From assembly GCF_001428685.1 (NCBI RefSeq), contig NZ_LMIK01000005.1, positions 121,308 through 172,825 on the forward strand: DNA of 51,518 bases, in the 5' to 3' direction. Below are positions 27,400-35,859 of this stretch, in pieces (the stretch's first letter is position 1; each line of letters begins with the position of its first letter). The translations under genes were made by a program, and so were the position numbers. Under the pieces are notes generated by a model. The model was given only the letters and a program-made list of their open reading frames with translations. It was not told the origin of the DNA and did no database searches. This stretch comes from Lysobacter sp. Root76 (lineage in GTDB: Bacteria > Pseudomonadota > Gammaproteobacteria > Xanthomonadales > Xanthomonadaceae).

Positions 27400-28665
27400 T
27401 TACTTCCAGTCGCCTACGCGCAACTCCAGGCGCATGCTGCGGGCCCGGCCGGGATCGAGCGAACCGCGGCTGGATACGCCGATCACGTAATCGCCATCCT
27501 GCGGCGGGGCGAAGACCAGCAGGGCGTTGTTGTCTTCGCCGCCGTCGTCGTCGCTGGCGAGCCGGCCGAGCGAGGACAGGCCGTTGCCGTAGACCTCCAG
27601 GTAGGGGTCGAACTCGCGACTCGCGGCTTCGATCACGTAATGCTTGCCGGCCTGCAGCGGGCCGATCAGCGCGTACTGGCGGAACTCGTCTTCTTTGCGC
27701 AGCAGGGGCGCGCGCAGGCTGGCCTCGTCGTTGCGGCGCTGCGGCGGGTTGGTATAGACCTGGCCGAAGCGCAATCGGTCCAGTGCGGGCGCCGGCAGTT
27801 CGCGTGCGCTCGCCTCGCCTGTCGCTGCGGGTTTGCCGTCGCGTCCGTTGCGCTCGACCCGGATCGCGAACGGCGCATCCTGTTTGGGCACGCAGGCGTC
27901 CAGGTCCAGGGTCAGCAGGTAGTTGCCGCTGTGCGGCGCGCGGAACGCGAGCGAGCGGCGGCTGCCGTCGCGGCTATGGTCTTCGCGCGTCTTGGGGTCG
28001 GAGCTTTCGCCGGAGTCGCGCCTGGGGCCGCTCACCGTCAGCTCGAACGCGCGCGGCAGCAAGCCGCCGCGGTACTCAGCTTCGATCTGCACCAGGTCGC
28101 CGCTTTCGACCCAGGGCAGGGCGAAGTAGCGACGCTTCTGCAAGGCCTGGAAACCGGCGGCGGCCAGGCCTGGGTTGCACGCACCTGGCGGTTGCTCGCT
28201 CTGCGCGTCATCGGATGGCTCGTCGGCCTGCTCCTCCGACGACTCGTCCGCTTCGAGCTCTTCATCCGGCCGCACCGCTCGGGGCGCAGGCGCGCCCTGC
28301 CAGGGCGCGTCGAACAGACTGTAGCGGCCGCGGTACTGCACGCCCGGTTGCAGCGGCGCCGGCACGATCTCGTGCACGAGCGCTTGCGCATTCGGGCCCA
28401 GCATCGGCCGGGCGGCCGCGTCGACCGCGCTGCCCGCGGCATCGGCGGCGCTGGCCACGGCGCCGTCGGCACCGACGACGGGGGTGTCGTCTGACGAATA
28501 GACTGCGGGCACTTCTGCCTGGCTGTCCGCGTCGAAGTAGCGCTGCAGGCCGTAGCCCAAGGCGTGGTACTGCGCCGGCAGCAGCGACCGCAACGCGAGC
28601 AGGCCCAGCGCCGGCACCAACAATGCGGCGACCAGGATCCACAGAAACTTGCGTGGGCGGCTCAT
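27400..28665 (-). CDS. Membrane-anchored PPC-like protein, paralogue 1
   Basis: A 421-residue protein with one N-terminal membrane helix ([20 protein letters not shown]), an acidic linker, and two beta-rich parts. The first contains [20 protein letters not shown] and a second Cys in LTLDLDACV. The second resembles a bacterial pre-peptidase C-terminal (PPC) domain: [34 protein letters not shown], then GDYVIGVSS. Such domains bind or present partners on secreted enzymes, but here no catalytic domain follows. It is the second gene of a pair with a clear paralogue 43 bases upstream. Function unknown. Confidence 0.75.
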   Translation of the reverse strand: MSRPRKFLWILVAALLVPALGLLALRSLLPAQYHALGYGLQRYFDADSQAEVPAVYSSDDTPVVGADGAVASAADAAGSAVDAAARPMLGPNAQALVHEIVPAPLQPGVQYRGRYSLFDAPWQGAPAPRAVRPDEELEADESSEEQADEPSDDAQSEQPPGACNPGLAAAGFQALQKRRYFALPWVESGDLVQIEAEYRGGLLPRAFELTVSGPRRDSGESSDPKTREDHSRDGSRRSLAFRAPHSGNYLLTLDLDACVPKQDAPFAIRVERNGRDGKPAATGEASARELPAPALDRLRFGQVYTNPPQRRNDEASLRAPLLRKEDEFRQYALIGPLQAGKHYVIEAASREFDPYLEVYGNGLSSLGRLASDDDGGEDNNALLVFAPPQDGDYVIGVSSRGSLDPGRARSMRLELRVGDWK

Positions 28666-28708
28666 GCGGCGATTCCGATAAGGCGGTGCGCGTCTGTGCG
28701 ATCCGAGG

Positions 28709-30076
28709 TCACGGCGTCCATTCGCTCACCCGCACCTGGTAGCCGAAGCGCGCGTTCGCACGCTCGATATCGCGCGGATCGGTGCCGACCACGCGCAAGA
28801 TGTAGGGACCGTCCAGCTTGGGCTGGTAGATCAGCATGGCGTTGCCGTGCGCGCCGCCGTCGGAGTCCTGCTGCGGCGCCGTGTCGCCGACCAGCGGACC
28901 GCGCTGGAACAGCTGCAAGGCCGGATCGGCGTCCGGGCTGGTGACTTCGATCAGGTAGCGCTTGCCTTTGACCAAGGGCCCGATGTGCATGTCCTGGAAC
29001 AAGGTCGAGTAGAGGCCCGATGGCGAGTACGCGCCCTTGAGCGGCTCGTCCAGCAACAACGCGCCCTGGTAGGTATGGCCCAGCTCGACCTGCGGCAGGC
29101 TCGCCATCGGCAGGGTCTGGCTGCGCTCGGGCGCAACGGCTTCCGCGCTCGCCGCCGCCGCCGTGGCGGCGCCGCGCCGGCTTACCTGCAAGCGGTAAGG
29201 GACGGACACGGCCGCGGTGCAATCGTCGAGGTCGACGGTGAGCTTGTAGACGCCGCCCTGCTCGGCCTTGAACACCAGCGACAGCTGCTCTTTGTCCTTG
29301 GGCAGCAGGCTGTTGTTGCCGTCGAGACTGGAATGGAAATACGCACCCAGCGGACCGTGCACCGACATCGATACCTCGGCCTTGGTCTTCAGCGGCTTGC
29401 CGCTCAACTTCGCGCGTTGGAAGGCGTTGTCCGGAAACTCGCCCTGGATCATCACCAGGTCGCCGCGGCGTACCCAGGGCAGCAGGAACTGGCGCCGGCG
29501 CATCAGCGCGCGCTGTCCGGCCTGCAAGGCTTCGGATGCGCAGACTTCGGCGCCGATCTTGTTCTCGCGCCGCATCGGTCCTGCGGCTTCCGCCTCGGCT
29601 TCGGCCAGGCTTTCGTCGCCTTGCGCCGAATCCACGGCGTGTTGCAGCGCTTCCTCCACCGAAGACGGCAGCACGTCCGGCGGCAGATCTTCCAGACCCA
29701 GCCGGCCCAGGTAGCGAATGTCGGGCTGCAGCGCGAACGGCGGCGCGGCGGTCGGCAAATTGCGATACGGGCCGGGCAGCACGTCGAGCTTGCTGGTGTC
29801 CTCGGGGACGGTGGCCGCGCCGGTCTGAGTTTCCGGCTCCGGATCGACGGCAGCGGCGGTGGCAGCGGCAACGGGAGCGGTGGCCTCGGCGGGCACCTCG
29901 GCGGCTCGCTCGGGTGCCGCGACTTCGGCCGTCCGTCTGCCCAGCACGGCATCGCGCAGGCCGCTCCAATACGCGGCGTCGCGCAGGTTGGGTACCCAGA
30001 TCAGTAAGGCGGCACCAAGGACCAGTGCGGCTATCAGGCCAGCGACCAACAGTCGCGTCGTACTTCGTCCAGCCAT
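28709..30076 (-). CDS. Membrane-anchored PPC-like protein, paralogue 2
   Basis: About 455 residues with the same plan as the gene at 27400: N-terminal helix (LLVAGLIAALVLGAALLIWV), Ala/Glu/Pro linker, then RRRQFLLPWVRRGDLVMIQGE, LTVDLDDCT and a PPC-like end (HIGPLVKGKRYLIEVTSP, DSDGG, GPYILRVVG). Two Cys positions are shared with the paralogue, suggesting a conserved disulfide outside the membrane. Start: ATG at 30076 has AGGGG upstream; ATG at 30085 and GTG at 30106 are alternatives. The two genes are probably co-transcribed and may act as a heteromer; that is inference. Confidence 0.75.
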   Translation of the reverse strand: MAGRSTTRLLVAGLIAALVLGAALLIWVPNLRDAAYWSGLRDAVLGRRTAEVAAPERAAEVPAEATAPVAAATAAAVDPEPETQTGAATVPEDTSKLDVLPGPYRNLPTAAPPFALQPDIRYLGRLGLEDLPPDVLPSSVEEALQHAVDSAQGDESLAEAEAEAAGPMRRENKIGAEVCASEALQAGQRALMRRRQFLLPWVRRGDLVMIQGEFPDNAFQRAKLSGKPLKTKAEVSMSVHGPLGAYFHSSLDGNNSLLPKDKEQLSLVFKAEQGGVYKLTVDLDDCTAAVSVPYRLQVSRRGAATAAAASAEAVAPERSQTLPMASLPQVELGHTYQGALLLDEPLKGAYSPSGLYSTLFQDMHIGPLVKGKRYLIEVTSPDADPALQLFQRGPLVGDTAPQQDSDGGAHGNAMLIYQPKLDGPYILRVVGTDPRDIERANARFGYQVRVSEWTP

Positions 30077-30356
30077 CCAGCCCATCCCCTGTGTCCGTTT
30101 GCGCACTGTACTTCAAGGCGGTCGTGCCGCGAGGTCCGTCGTCGCGGCGCGTTGCGGGCCATTGCGATGTCGCGCGCGAGTGCCGGTCGATCATGCGCCG
30201 CGCATGCGCAGCCAATACGCGTCGTGCGAGGGCTGCGCGGCAGGCGACGCTAACGACAGCGGGATCGCCGGCTCCCGACAGGCGATCCCGATTCCAACGG
30301 CCGATCCGCGCCAGCGCGCCCGCGGCCCTGCCGCAAGCGCGCGGGTCGGCGCGTCC

Positions 30357-31220
30357 TCAGCCCGGCTTCTTGAAGCGCAGCGTCATCCGGTCGCTTTCGC
30401 CGATCGCCTGGTACTTGGCGTCGTCCTGGGCATCGTGCTTGTTGCTGGGCGGCAGGGTCCACACGCCGTTGGGATGGTTGGTGTCGTCCTTCGGGTTGGC
30501 GTTGATCTCGCTCTTTTCGTCGAGCACGAAGCCGGCGGCCTGGGCCAGTTCGATCACCAGCGCCTCGGTGAGGTAGCCGGACTTCTTCATCGTTTCCAGA
30601 TCGGTGCCGGGCTTGGCGCGGTGATCGACCACGCCGAGCACGCCGCCGGGCTTGAGCGCGTCGAAGAACGCCTTGAAATAGGCCGCGGCGGTGCCTTCCT
30701 CGACCCAGTTGTGGGCGTTGCGGAAGGTCAGCACGACGTCGGCGGTGCCGGCCGGGCCGAAGTTCGGGGCTTTGGGGTCGAACACGCGCACGTCCGGCTT
30801 GCCGTAGGCCGCGGCGTTGTCGGCGAAGCGCGCGCGCAGCGAGGTGTTGAGGCCGTAGCGGTACTGGGGCTGGCCCGGAATCGCGTCGTCCCACACCGCG
30901 GCGACGTAACGGCCGTCGTCCTTGAGGTAGGGCGCGAGCACTTCGCTGTACCAGCCGCCGCCGGGGGTGATCTCGATGACGGTCTGGTTCGGCTTGACGC
31001 CGAAGAAGCCCAGGGTCTGGGCCGGGTGGCGGTAGACGTCGCGGGCGCGGTTCTTTTCGCTGCGCCAGTCGCCGGCGAGCACGCTGTCGAAGCTGGCCGT
31101 CTTCGCGGCCGCGGTCTTGGCGGCGGGCGGCTGCTTGGCTTCGACCGTCATGGCGCAAAGGCCGAGCGCGGCGGCGATGGTGGCGACCAGCAAGGAACGG
31201 TGCAGGGTAGGGGCGGTCAT
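30357..31220 (-). CDS. Exported class I SAM-dependent methyltransferase-like protein
   Basis: A 287-residue protein. The first 28 residues are a signal peptide (LLVATIAAALGLCAMTVEAKQ). The body has a Rossmann methyltransferase look: VIEITPGGGWYSEVLAPYL as the SAM loop, DVVLTFRNAHNW as motif II and LKPGGVLGVVDHRAKPG as motif III. Export of such a fold is odd, because SAM is cytoplasmic, yet this secreted family is common in proteobacteria and often annotated as a periplasmic methyltransferase. ATG at 31220 is chosen at the signal peptide. It lies next to, and in the same direction as, the LysR gene. Confidence 0.85.
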   Translation of the reverse strand: MTAPTLHRSLLVATIAAALGLCAMTVEAKQPPAAKTAAAKTASFDSVLAGDWRSEKNRARDVYRHPAQTLGFFGVKPNQTVIEITPGGGWYSEVLAPYLKDDGRYVAAVWDDAIPGQPQYRYGLNTSLRARFADNAAAYGKPDVRVFDPKAPNFGPAGTADVVLTFRNAHNWVEEGTAAAYFKAFFDALKPGGVLGVVDHRAKPGTDLETMKKSGYLTEALVIELAQAAGFVLDEKSEINANPKDDTNHPNGVWTLPPSNKHDAQDDAKYQAIGESDRMTLRFKKPG

Positions 31221-31330
31221 GCGTCGGCCTCGGGGCGGTGGGGCGATCAATCTACCCCAGCGCGTGCCTGCGCCCAGTGCCGGAGGTCCGGGATCGGTAC
31301 CTCCAGCAGCGCAGCTGCGAGGTGCGCGTC

Positions 31331-32278
31331 TCAGGTCTGCGAGTGCTTGCGCACCTTGCGGGTGTAGGCCTCGTCGCTGGGCAGGGTCGCTTCCATGCGC
31401 GCCACGTAGGCCTGGGCCTGTTCGTGCACCCAGCCGCGAAACGCGAGCAGGCCGGCGTGGTCGGCCGAACGTTGCGGGTATACCAGGTAGTGGGCGTAGT
31501 CGGTGCGCAGGCGTTCGGGGCGCAACGACACCAGTTGGCCGTTCTCGATCAGCAAGCGGGTGCGCGCCATGCGCGCCAGCGCCACGCCCATGCCTTCGAC
31601 CGCGGCCCGGTGCATGGTTTCGGAATCGTCGAAGTGGGCGACGTAGCGGGCCGGTTCGCGCCCGCCGTAGTGCTCGAACCAGTCGCGCCAGTGATCGGCC
31701 GGATCGCCGAGCAGCGGCCAGCGCTGCAAGTCCTCCAGCGCCGGCAGTCCGCCCATGCGCTCGATCAGCTTGGGGCTGGCGACCGGGGTCAGGGTTTCGT
31801 CGAACAGGTGCTCGATCACCACTCCCGGCCAGCCGCCATAGCCGCCGCGCAGCGCGGCGTCGACGTTGGCCTCGCGCTCGAAGTCGACCAGGCGGGTGCT
31901 GGATTGCAGGTTGAGTTCCAACTGCGGGTGCAGGGCCAGGAAATCGGCAAGCCGCGGCACCAGCCAGGCCGAGGCCATCGAGGCCATCAGGCTCAGGGTC
32001 AGTACGTCGTCGCGGCAGGGCGCGTACGGGCGCAGGGCGTGATCCAGCGCCTCCAGGTGCGGGGCGATGCGGTTCATCAAGCGCTCGCCGTCGGCGGTCA
32101 GCTTGACCCCGCGCGGTCCGCGGTCGAACAAACGCCGGCCCAGGCGTTCCTCGAGTGCACGGATCTGGTGGCTCAGCGCACTCACGGTGAGGTGCATGGA
32201 CTCCGCGGCGCGGGTCAGATTGCCGCTGCGGGCGGCGGCGGCGAAGCCCAGCAGGGCGTGCAGAGGGGGGCGGCTCAT
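31331..32278 (-). CDS. LysR family transcriptional regulator, GcvA-like
   Basis: A 315-residue regulator. The N-terminal helix-turn-helix is SGNLTRAAESMHLTVSALSH (residues 18-37) followed by IRALEERLGRRLFDRGPRGV; the rest is a periplasmic-binding-like effector domain. It is divergent from a 61-residue peptide gene across 127 bases that contain an inverted repeat typical of LysR operators, so that gene is the likely target. The effector is unknown. Confidence 0.93.
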   Translation of the reverse strand: MSRPPLHALLGFAAAARSGNLTRAAESMHLTVSALSHQIRALEERLGRRLFDRGPRGVKLTADGERLMNRIAPHLEALDHALRPYAPCRDDVLTLSLMASMASAWLVPRLADFLALHPQLELNLQSSTRLVDFEREANVDAALRGGYGGWPGVVIEHLFDETLTPVASPKLIERMGGLPALEDLQRWPLLGDPADHWRDWFEHYGGREPARYVAHFDDSETMHRAAVEGMGVALARMARTRLLIENGQLVSLRPERLRTDYAHYLVYPQRSADHAGLLAFRGWVHEQAQAYVARMEATLPSDEAYTRKVRKHSQT

Positions 32279-32337
32279 ATTGAATGCTGCTCAAGTCTGG
32301 CTTGCAGAAATGTCGCTTTTTCAACGCTAAGGCCAAG

Positions 32338-32357
32338 AGTAACTTGCGAGCTACTCA
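32338..32357. promoter_or_regulatory. Candidate LysR operator, GAGTA-N10-TACTC
   Basis: A perfect five-base inverted repeat with ten bases between, 49 bases before the peptide start and 60 before the LysR start. A partial second CTCAAG site lies at 32291. Position and size suit a LysR regulatory site. Confidence 0.55.
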
Positions 32358-32405
32358 AGAAGCCAGTCCATTCCGGACCGGCGTTGGAACTGACCGGAGC
32401 AAGCC

Positions 32406-32591
32406 ATGAGCATCTATACCGACCTCCTGTTCATGCAGGGCTACCTGACCGACGACCGCTACTACGGCCGATCCGAGCCGGCCCCGGCGAAGGATGCCAA
32501 GCAGGTCGCCCCCAAGCCGATCCTGGCCGCCGACAGCCGCGCCGCCGCCGCGGCCTGCTGCGCCCAGGGCGCCGTCGCCGGCTGCAGCTGA
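32406..32591 (+). CDS. 61-residue peptide with Cys-rich C terminus
   Basis: A 61-residue protein beginning MSIYTDLLFMQGYLTDDRYY, with a Pro/Ala/Lys-rich middle and a C terminus AACCAQGAVAGCS with three Cys. There is no signal peptide. GGAG lies 6 bases before the ATG, and a strong terminator follows 30 bases after the stop, so this is a one-gene transcript. It is divergent from a LysR regulator and probably controlled by it. Function unknown; metal or redox sensing through the Cys cluster and a modified-peptide precursor are both conceivable without direct support. Confidence 0.8.
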   Translation: MSIYTDLLFMQGYLTDDRYYGRSEPAPAKDAKQVAPKPILAADSRAAAAACCAQGAVAGCS

Positions 32592-32621
32592 TGGCAGCAG
32601 CAGTCCGCAGCCCCTTTCCCT

Positions 32622-32651
32622 GAAGGCCCGGTCGATCCGGGCCTTCTTTTT
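32622..32651 (+). terminator. Rho-independent terminator of the 61-residue peptide gene
   Basis: A perfect 10-base stem (GAAGGCCCGG with CCGGGCCTTC), a five-base loop TCGAT and five T residues. Confidence 0.93.
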
Positions 32652-32674
32652 GCCTGGGTCGCGCAACCGGGGCA

Positions 32675-32702
32675 TTGATTGTGCAAAATATAGGCGTACT
32701 AT
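32675..32702 (+). promoter_or_regulatory. Probable promoter of the Xre/RES operon
   Basis: TTGATT at 32675-32680 and TACTAT at 32697-32702 with a 16-base spacer, inside an AT-rich island directly after a terminator. It lies 30 bases before the antitoxin GTG. Antitoxins of this class repress their own promoter, so the operator is expected here. Confidence 0.6.
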
Positions 32703-32731
32703 GGTCCTGGTCCCGACCTGGAGCGCCGCCC

Positions 32732-33103
32732 GTGTCCGCCGCCGCCTTCGACACCTTCCTGGAAACCCTGCGCGAGCCCTCGCGCCCGACCTTGTCGCCG
32801 GTGCGCATGGCCCAGGCCCTGCACATGGGCGTGAGCGAGATTGCCGGGCTCGCCCGCGTGCACCGCAATACGGTCACCGGCAACCCGGAATCGGCGCAGT
32901 TGCAGGGCGCCTTGCGCGACATCGTCAAAGTGCTGGCCGCCGCGTACCGGGTCAACGACGACCGCGAACGCACCTTGTTCTGGTTCATCAACCACCCGAT
33001 CGCCGAGTTCGGCTATCTGACCGCGGCCGACCTGGTCCGCGACGGCAAATCCGAGGCCGTGATCCGCTACCTGGCGACGCTGGAAGGCGGCGCGAGCGGA
33101 TGA
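32732..33103 (+). CDS. Xre/MbcA/ParS-type antitoxin (DUF2384)
   Basis: A 123-residue antitoxin. An N-terminal Xre-like helix-turn-helix (MAQALHMGVSEIAGLARVHR) is followed by the DUF2384/MbcA-ParS-Xre domain that caps the toxin (DRERTLFWFINHPIAEFGYL, then TAADLVRDGKSEAVIRYLA). GTG at 32732 is chosen: GGAG lies about 8 bases upstream and an earlier TTG would fall in the promoter. The stop overlaps the toxin start by four bases (ATGA). Confidence 0.9.
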   Translation: MSAAAFDTFLETLREPSRPTLSPVRMAQALHMGVSEIAGLARVHRNTVTGNPESAQLQGALRDIVKVLAAAYRVNDDRERTLFWFINHPIAEFGYLTAADLVRDGKSEAVIRYLATLEGGASG

Positions 33104-33624
33104 TCGTCGCGGCACTGGGACCGGATCTCCCGGCGTACCGCATGCACACCCCGCGCTGGTCGTACCAGCCGCTCAGCGGCGCCGGCGCGGCCATGGCCGG
33201 CGGCCGCCTCAACCGGCCCGGCATCGATGCCCTGTACCTGGCGCTGGAACCGGAAACCGCGATCGAGGAATTTCGCCAGGACGATCCGCTGGTGCGCCCC
33301 GGTACCCTGGTCGCCTACCGCGCCACGATCGCGCGCGCCGCCGATTTCCGCGCCGGCTACGACCCCGAGCACTGGCCGCCGCTGTGGCAGGAACTGTCGT
33401 GCAACTGGAAGCGGCAGGCGTTCCTGGACGAGATCGAGCCGCCGAGCTGGGTGATCGCCGACGACGTGCGCGCCGCCGGACTGGCGGCGGTGGTGTTTCC
33501 GTCCACGCGCCGCATCGGTGGTTTGAACCTGGTGATCTACCCCGACCTGCTCGGCGCCGACGATCACCTGCTGGTGCACGACCCACGCATGGACCTGCCG
33601 ATCGATCCGTCGAGCTGGCGCTGA
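33100..33624 (+). CDS. RES-domain toxin, NAD+ phosphorylase type
   Basis: A 174-residue RES toxin. R14 (YRMHTP), GGRLNRPGIDALYLALEPET (residues 34-53) and Glu 56 match the RES family core. Studied members (MbcT, ParT, RES-Xre) degrade NAD+ or ADP-ribosylate a host enzyme, arresting growth. It is coupled to the DUF2384 antitoxin by a four-base overlap. All expected core residues appear present, so it looks active. Only four bases separate its stop from the convergent aceK stop. Confidence 0.92.
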   Translation: MIVAALGPDLPAYRMHTPRWSYQPLSGAGAAMAGGRLNRPGIDALYLALEPETAIEEFRQDDPLVRPGTLVAYRATIARAADFRAGYDPEHWPPLWQELSCNWKRQAFLDEIEPPSWVIADDVRAAGLAAVVFPSTRRIGGLNLVIYPDLLGADDHLLVHDPRMDLPIDPSSWR

Positions 33625-33628
33625 ATCC

Positions 33629-35359
33629 CTAAGGCAGGCGCCGATCCAGCGGATACGGCGCGACATCGGTGTAGCGGCCTTCGCGCAGCGCGGTCTGTAC
33701 GTTCTGCCACCACTGCACCTGGAAGATCTCGGGATGCGCGTGCAGCAGCGCGCCCAGCAGCGGCGGCGGCAGCCCCAGGAAACGCGGAAACTGTTCCGGA
33801 AACACGTCGTTGCCGGCCGCGTAGAACCAGGCGCCGGCCTCCATCTCGTCTTCGTGATTGCGCGCCTCGGGCATGGCGCGGAAACGGCAGTCGGTGACCA
33901 GGCACAGCTCGTCGTAGTCGTAGAACACCGCGCGGCCGTGGCGCGAGACGCCGAAGTTCTTCAACAGCAGATCGCCGGGGAAGATGTTGGCCAGGGCCAG
34001 GTCCTTGATCGCCTGGCCGTAGTCGATCGCGGCCGCGCGCGCGGTCTCCAGCGGTTGCTCGCGCAGGTAGAGATTGAGCGGGCGCAGCCGGCGTTCGACG
34101 TAGCACAGGTGCAGGACCAGGTCGTCGCCGTCCTGGGTGATGCTGCCGGCGCAGGTGCCCAGCAGTTCTTCCAGCAGCTCCGGCGCGAAGCGCGCGCGCG
34201 GGAAGCGCAGGAAGCGGAACGGCTGCGCATCGACCAGGCGGCCGACGCGGTCGTGGTGGAACACCAGCGCGTACTTGGCCTCGACCTCGGCGCGCGCGAT
34301 GTCCTTCGGGTAGGCGAAGCGGTCGCGGATCAGCTTGAACACCAGCGGATAGCTGGGCAGGGTGAACACCGCCATGACCATGCCGAGCTCGCCGTCGGCG
34401 CGCACCAGGCGCTCGCCGGCCTGGGCCGCGAACTGACGGAAGAAGGTACGGTAGCGCTCGGTCTTGCCCTGTTTGGCGCGGCCGAGCACGGTGTAGAGCT
34501 CGTCGATAGGTTTGCCCGGCAGCAAGGTGCGCAGGAACACCACCGCATCGCCGACCGTGGTCAGGTCGGCGTGGAAATAGCTGCGCGAATAGCTGAAAAG
34601 CTGGACCACGTCGGCGCGCAGGGTCAGCACCGCGTCGACGCGCAGCGCGCCGCCGTCATTGACCAGCGCGATCACGCAAGGCGAAAACGCGCGTTCGCCG
34701 AACACGCGTCCGACCAGATAGGCGCGACGCTCGCGGTAGAACACCGCGTCCAGCAGCTCGATCGCGCGCACCGGATTCGGGCCCCAGTGGAGCAGGTCGT
34801 CCTGCAGCCGCACCGCGATGCCGGCCGCGCAGCGTGTGCGGTGGGCGTAGGGCACCTCGAACGGGTAGTCGTCCAGCACCCGCATCAGGGTTTCGGTGAG
34901 CCGATCCTCCGACACCGCGTAACTGTGGCGCGCGACCGGGTGGGTGATGGCGTCGGTGGGTTCGATGTCCAGCGCCACGAACTCGATCGCCGCGTCGACG
35001 CCGCGGGTCTTGAAGAAGCGCCGGGTGAGGGTGTTGAAGAAGGTCTTGTAGAGCTCGCGGTCCAGCAGCGGCTCGATCTGGCCGGCGTAGCGGGCGTGCA
35101 CCGCGGACCACAATGTGCGGTCATGGGCCTGCGCGCCCAGGTGTGCGTCCAGCGCTTCGCTGGCCTCGGCGACGCAGCGGTCGTACAGCGCGATGCGTTC
35201 CACCGCATCGTCGCGCACGCCGTTCCAGTCGCAGCGCTCGAAACGGCCCTTGGCGCGGCGGGTGATCGCGGCGAAGCGCGCGTGATAGTCGGCGAACGCC
35301 TCGCGGATCTGCGCGGCGACGGATTCGGCTTCGACCAGGGCGATGGGATCGATGGGCAT
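33629..35359 (-). CDS. aceK: Isocitrate dehydrogenase kinase/phosphatase
   Basis: A 576-residue bifunctional enzyme that inactivates isocitrate dehydrogenase by phosphorylating one Ser and reverses it, diverting isocitrate into the glyoxylate shunt. Diagnostic segments are [20 protein letters not shown] at the N terminus, [14 protein letters not shown], the nucleotide-binding [20 protein letters not shown] and [19 protein letters not shown] at 35359 gives the normal length. In E. coli aceK ends the aceBAK operon; here it stands alone. Its substrate gene icd is about 6.4 kb away on the same strand. Confidence 0.97.
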   Translation of the reverse strand: MPIDPIALVEAESVAAQIREAFADYHARFAAITRRAKGRFERCDWNGVRDDAVERIALYDRCVAEASEALDAHLGAQAHDRTLWSAVHARYAGQIEPLLDRELYKTFFNTLTRRFFKTRGVDAAIEFVALDIEPTDAITHPVARHSYAVSEDRLTETLMRVLDDYPFEVPYAHRTRCAAGIAVRLQDDLLHWGPNPVRAIELLDAVFYRERRAYLVGRVFGERAFSPCVIALVNDGGALRVDAVLTLRADVVQLFSYSRSYFHADLTTVGDAVVFLRTLLPGKPIDELYTVLGRAKQGKTERYRTFFRQFAAQAGERLVRADGELGMVMAVFTLPSYPLVFKLIRDRFAYPKDIARAEVEAKYALVFHHDRVGRLVDAQPFRFLRFPRARFAPELLEELLGTCAGSITQDGDDLVLHLCYVERRLRPLNLYLREQPLETARAAAIDYGQAIKDLALANIFPGDLLLKNFGVSRHGRAVFYDYDELCLVTDCRFRAMPEARNHEDEMEAGAWFYAAGNDVFPEQFPRFLGLPPPLLGALLHAHPEIFQVQWWQNVQTALREGRYTDVAPYPLDRRLP

Positions 35360-35859
35360 GGCCGCAGTGTAAGGCGGTGCCGAGGCGGCCAGGCGCAGCG
35401 GATCGCCCGGGCAGAAACGCGATGAAGGACACCGGATCGGACGATGATCGAACAAGCGCGCAAGGGGCGGGACCCATCCGCGGCCGCGCCGCAGAAGGCA
35501 TGCTCGGATGCTGTGGCGCGCACCAATATTTTGTGCCGATTTCCGCATCCGGGACGGCGCCAGCCCGCTAGACCCGCACGCGCCGTCGGCGGGACCATGT
35601 CGAACATGCGCAGCTCCGGCTTCACCCCGATCGGCAGGCCCGCGGCGATCCGTCGCTGTGCCGCATCGCGCAGCAGCGACCGCCTGCGCCAGGACCGCCC
35701 GCCACCCGAACCGCGTGACGCCAATCCCGGCGGCATGCAAGCTTGCATCCACGGAACCGGGCCCATCGCCGGTATCGGCTCCGCCGCACGAGGCGGCGGA
35801 ATCGGTCCGATGCGCGCCTTCGTGTTCCGCCTTCTTTCGCTGCCGCCAAGGGTCCGCGC
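35360..35859. other. Intergenic gap with a 14-base perfect palindrome
   Basis: About 500 bases between divergent aceK and the DUF885 gene. No ORF in it looks like a gene. It holds ATGCAAGCTTGCAT at 35735-35748, a perfect palindrome about 110 bases before the DUF885 start, and an AT-richer patch near 35520-35535 (ACCAATATTTTGTGCC) that may be a promoter region. Confidence 0.55.

Noticed and set aside
32406-32591. The 61-residue gene as a RiPP precursor
   Set aside because: It has a Cys-rich tail, but no modification enzyme, protease or exporter lies beside it; kept as an unknown small protein.
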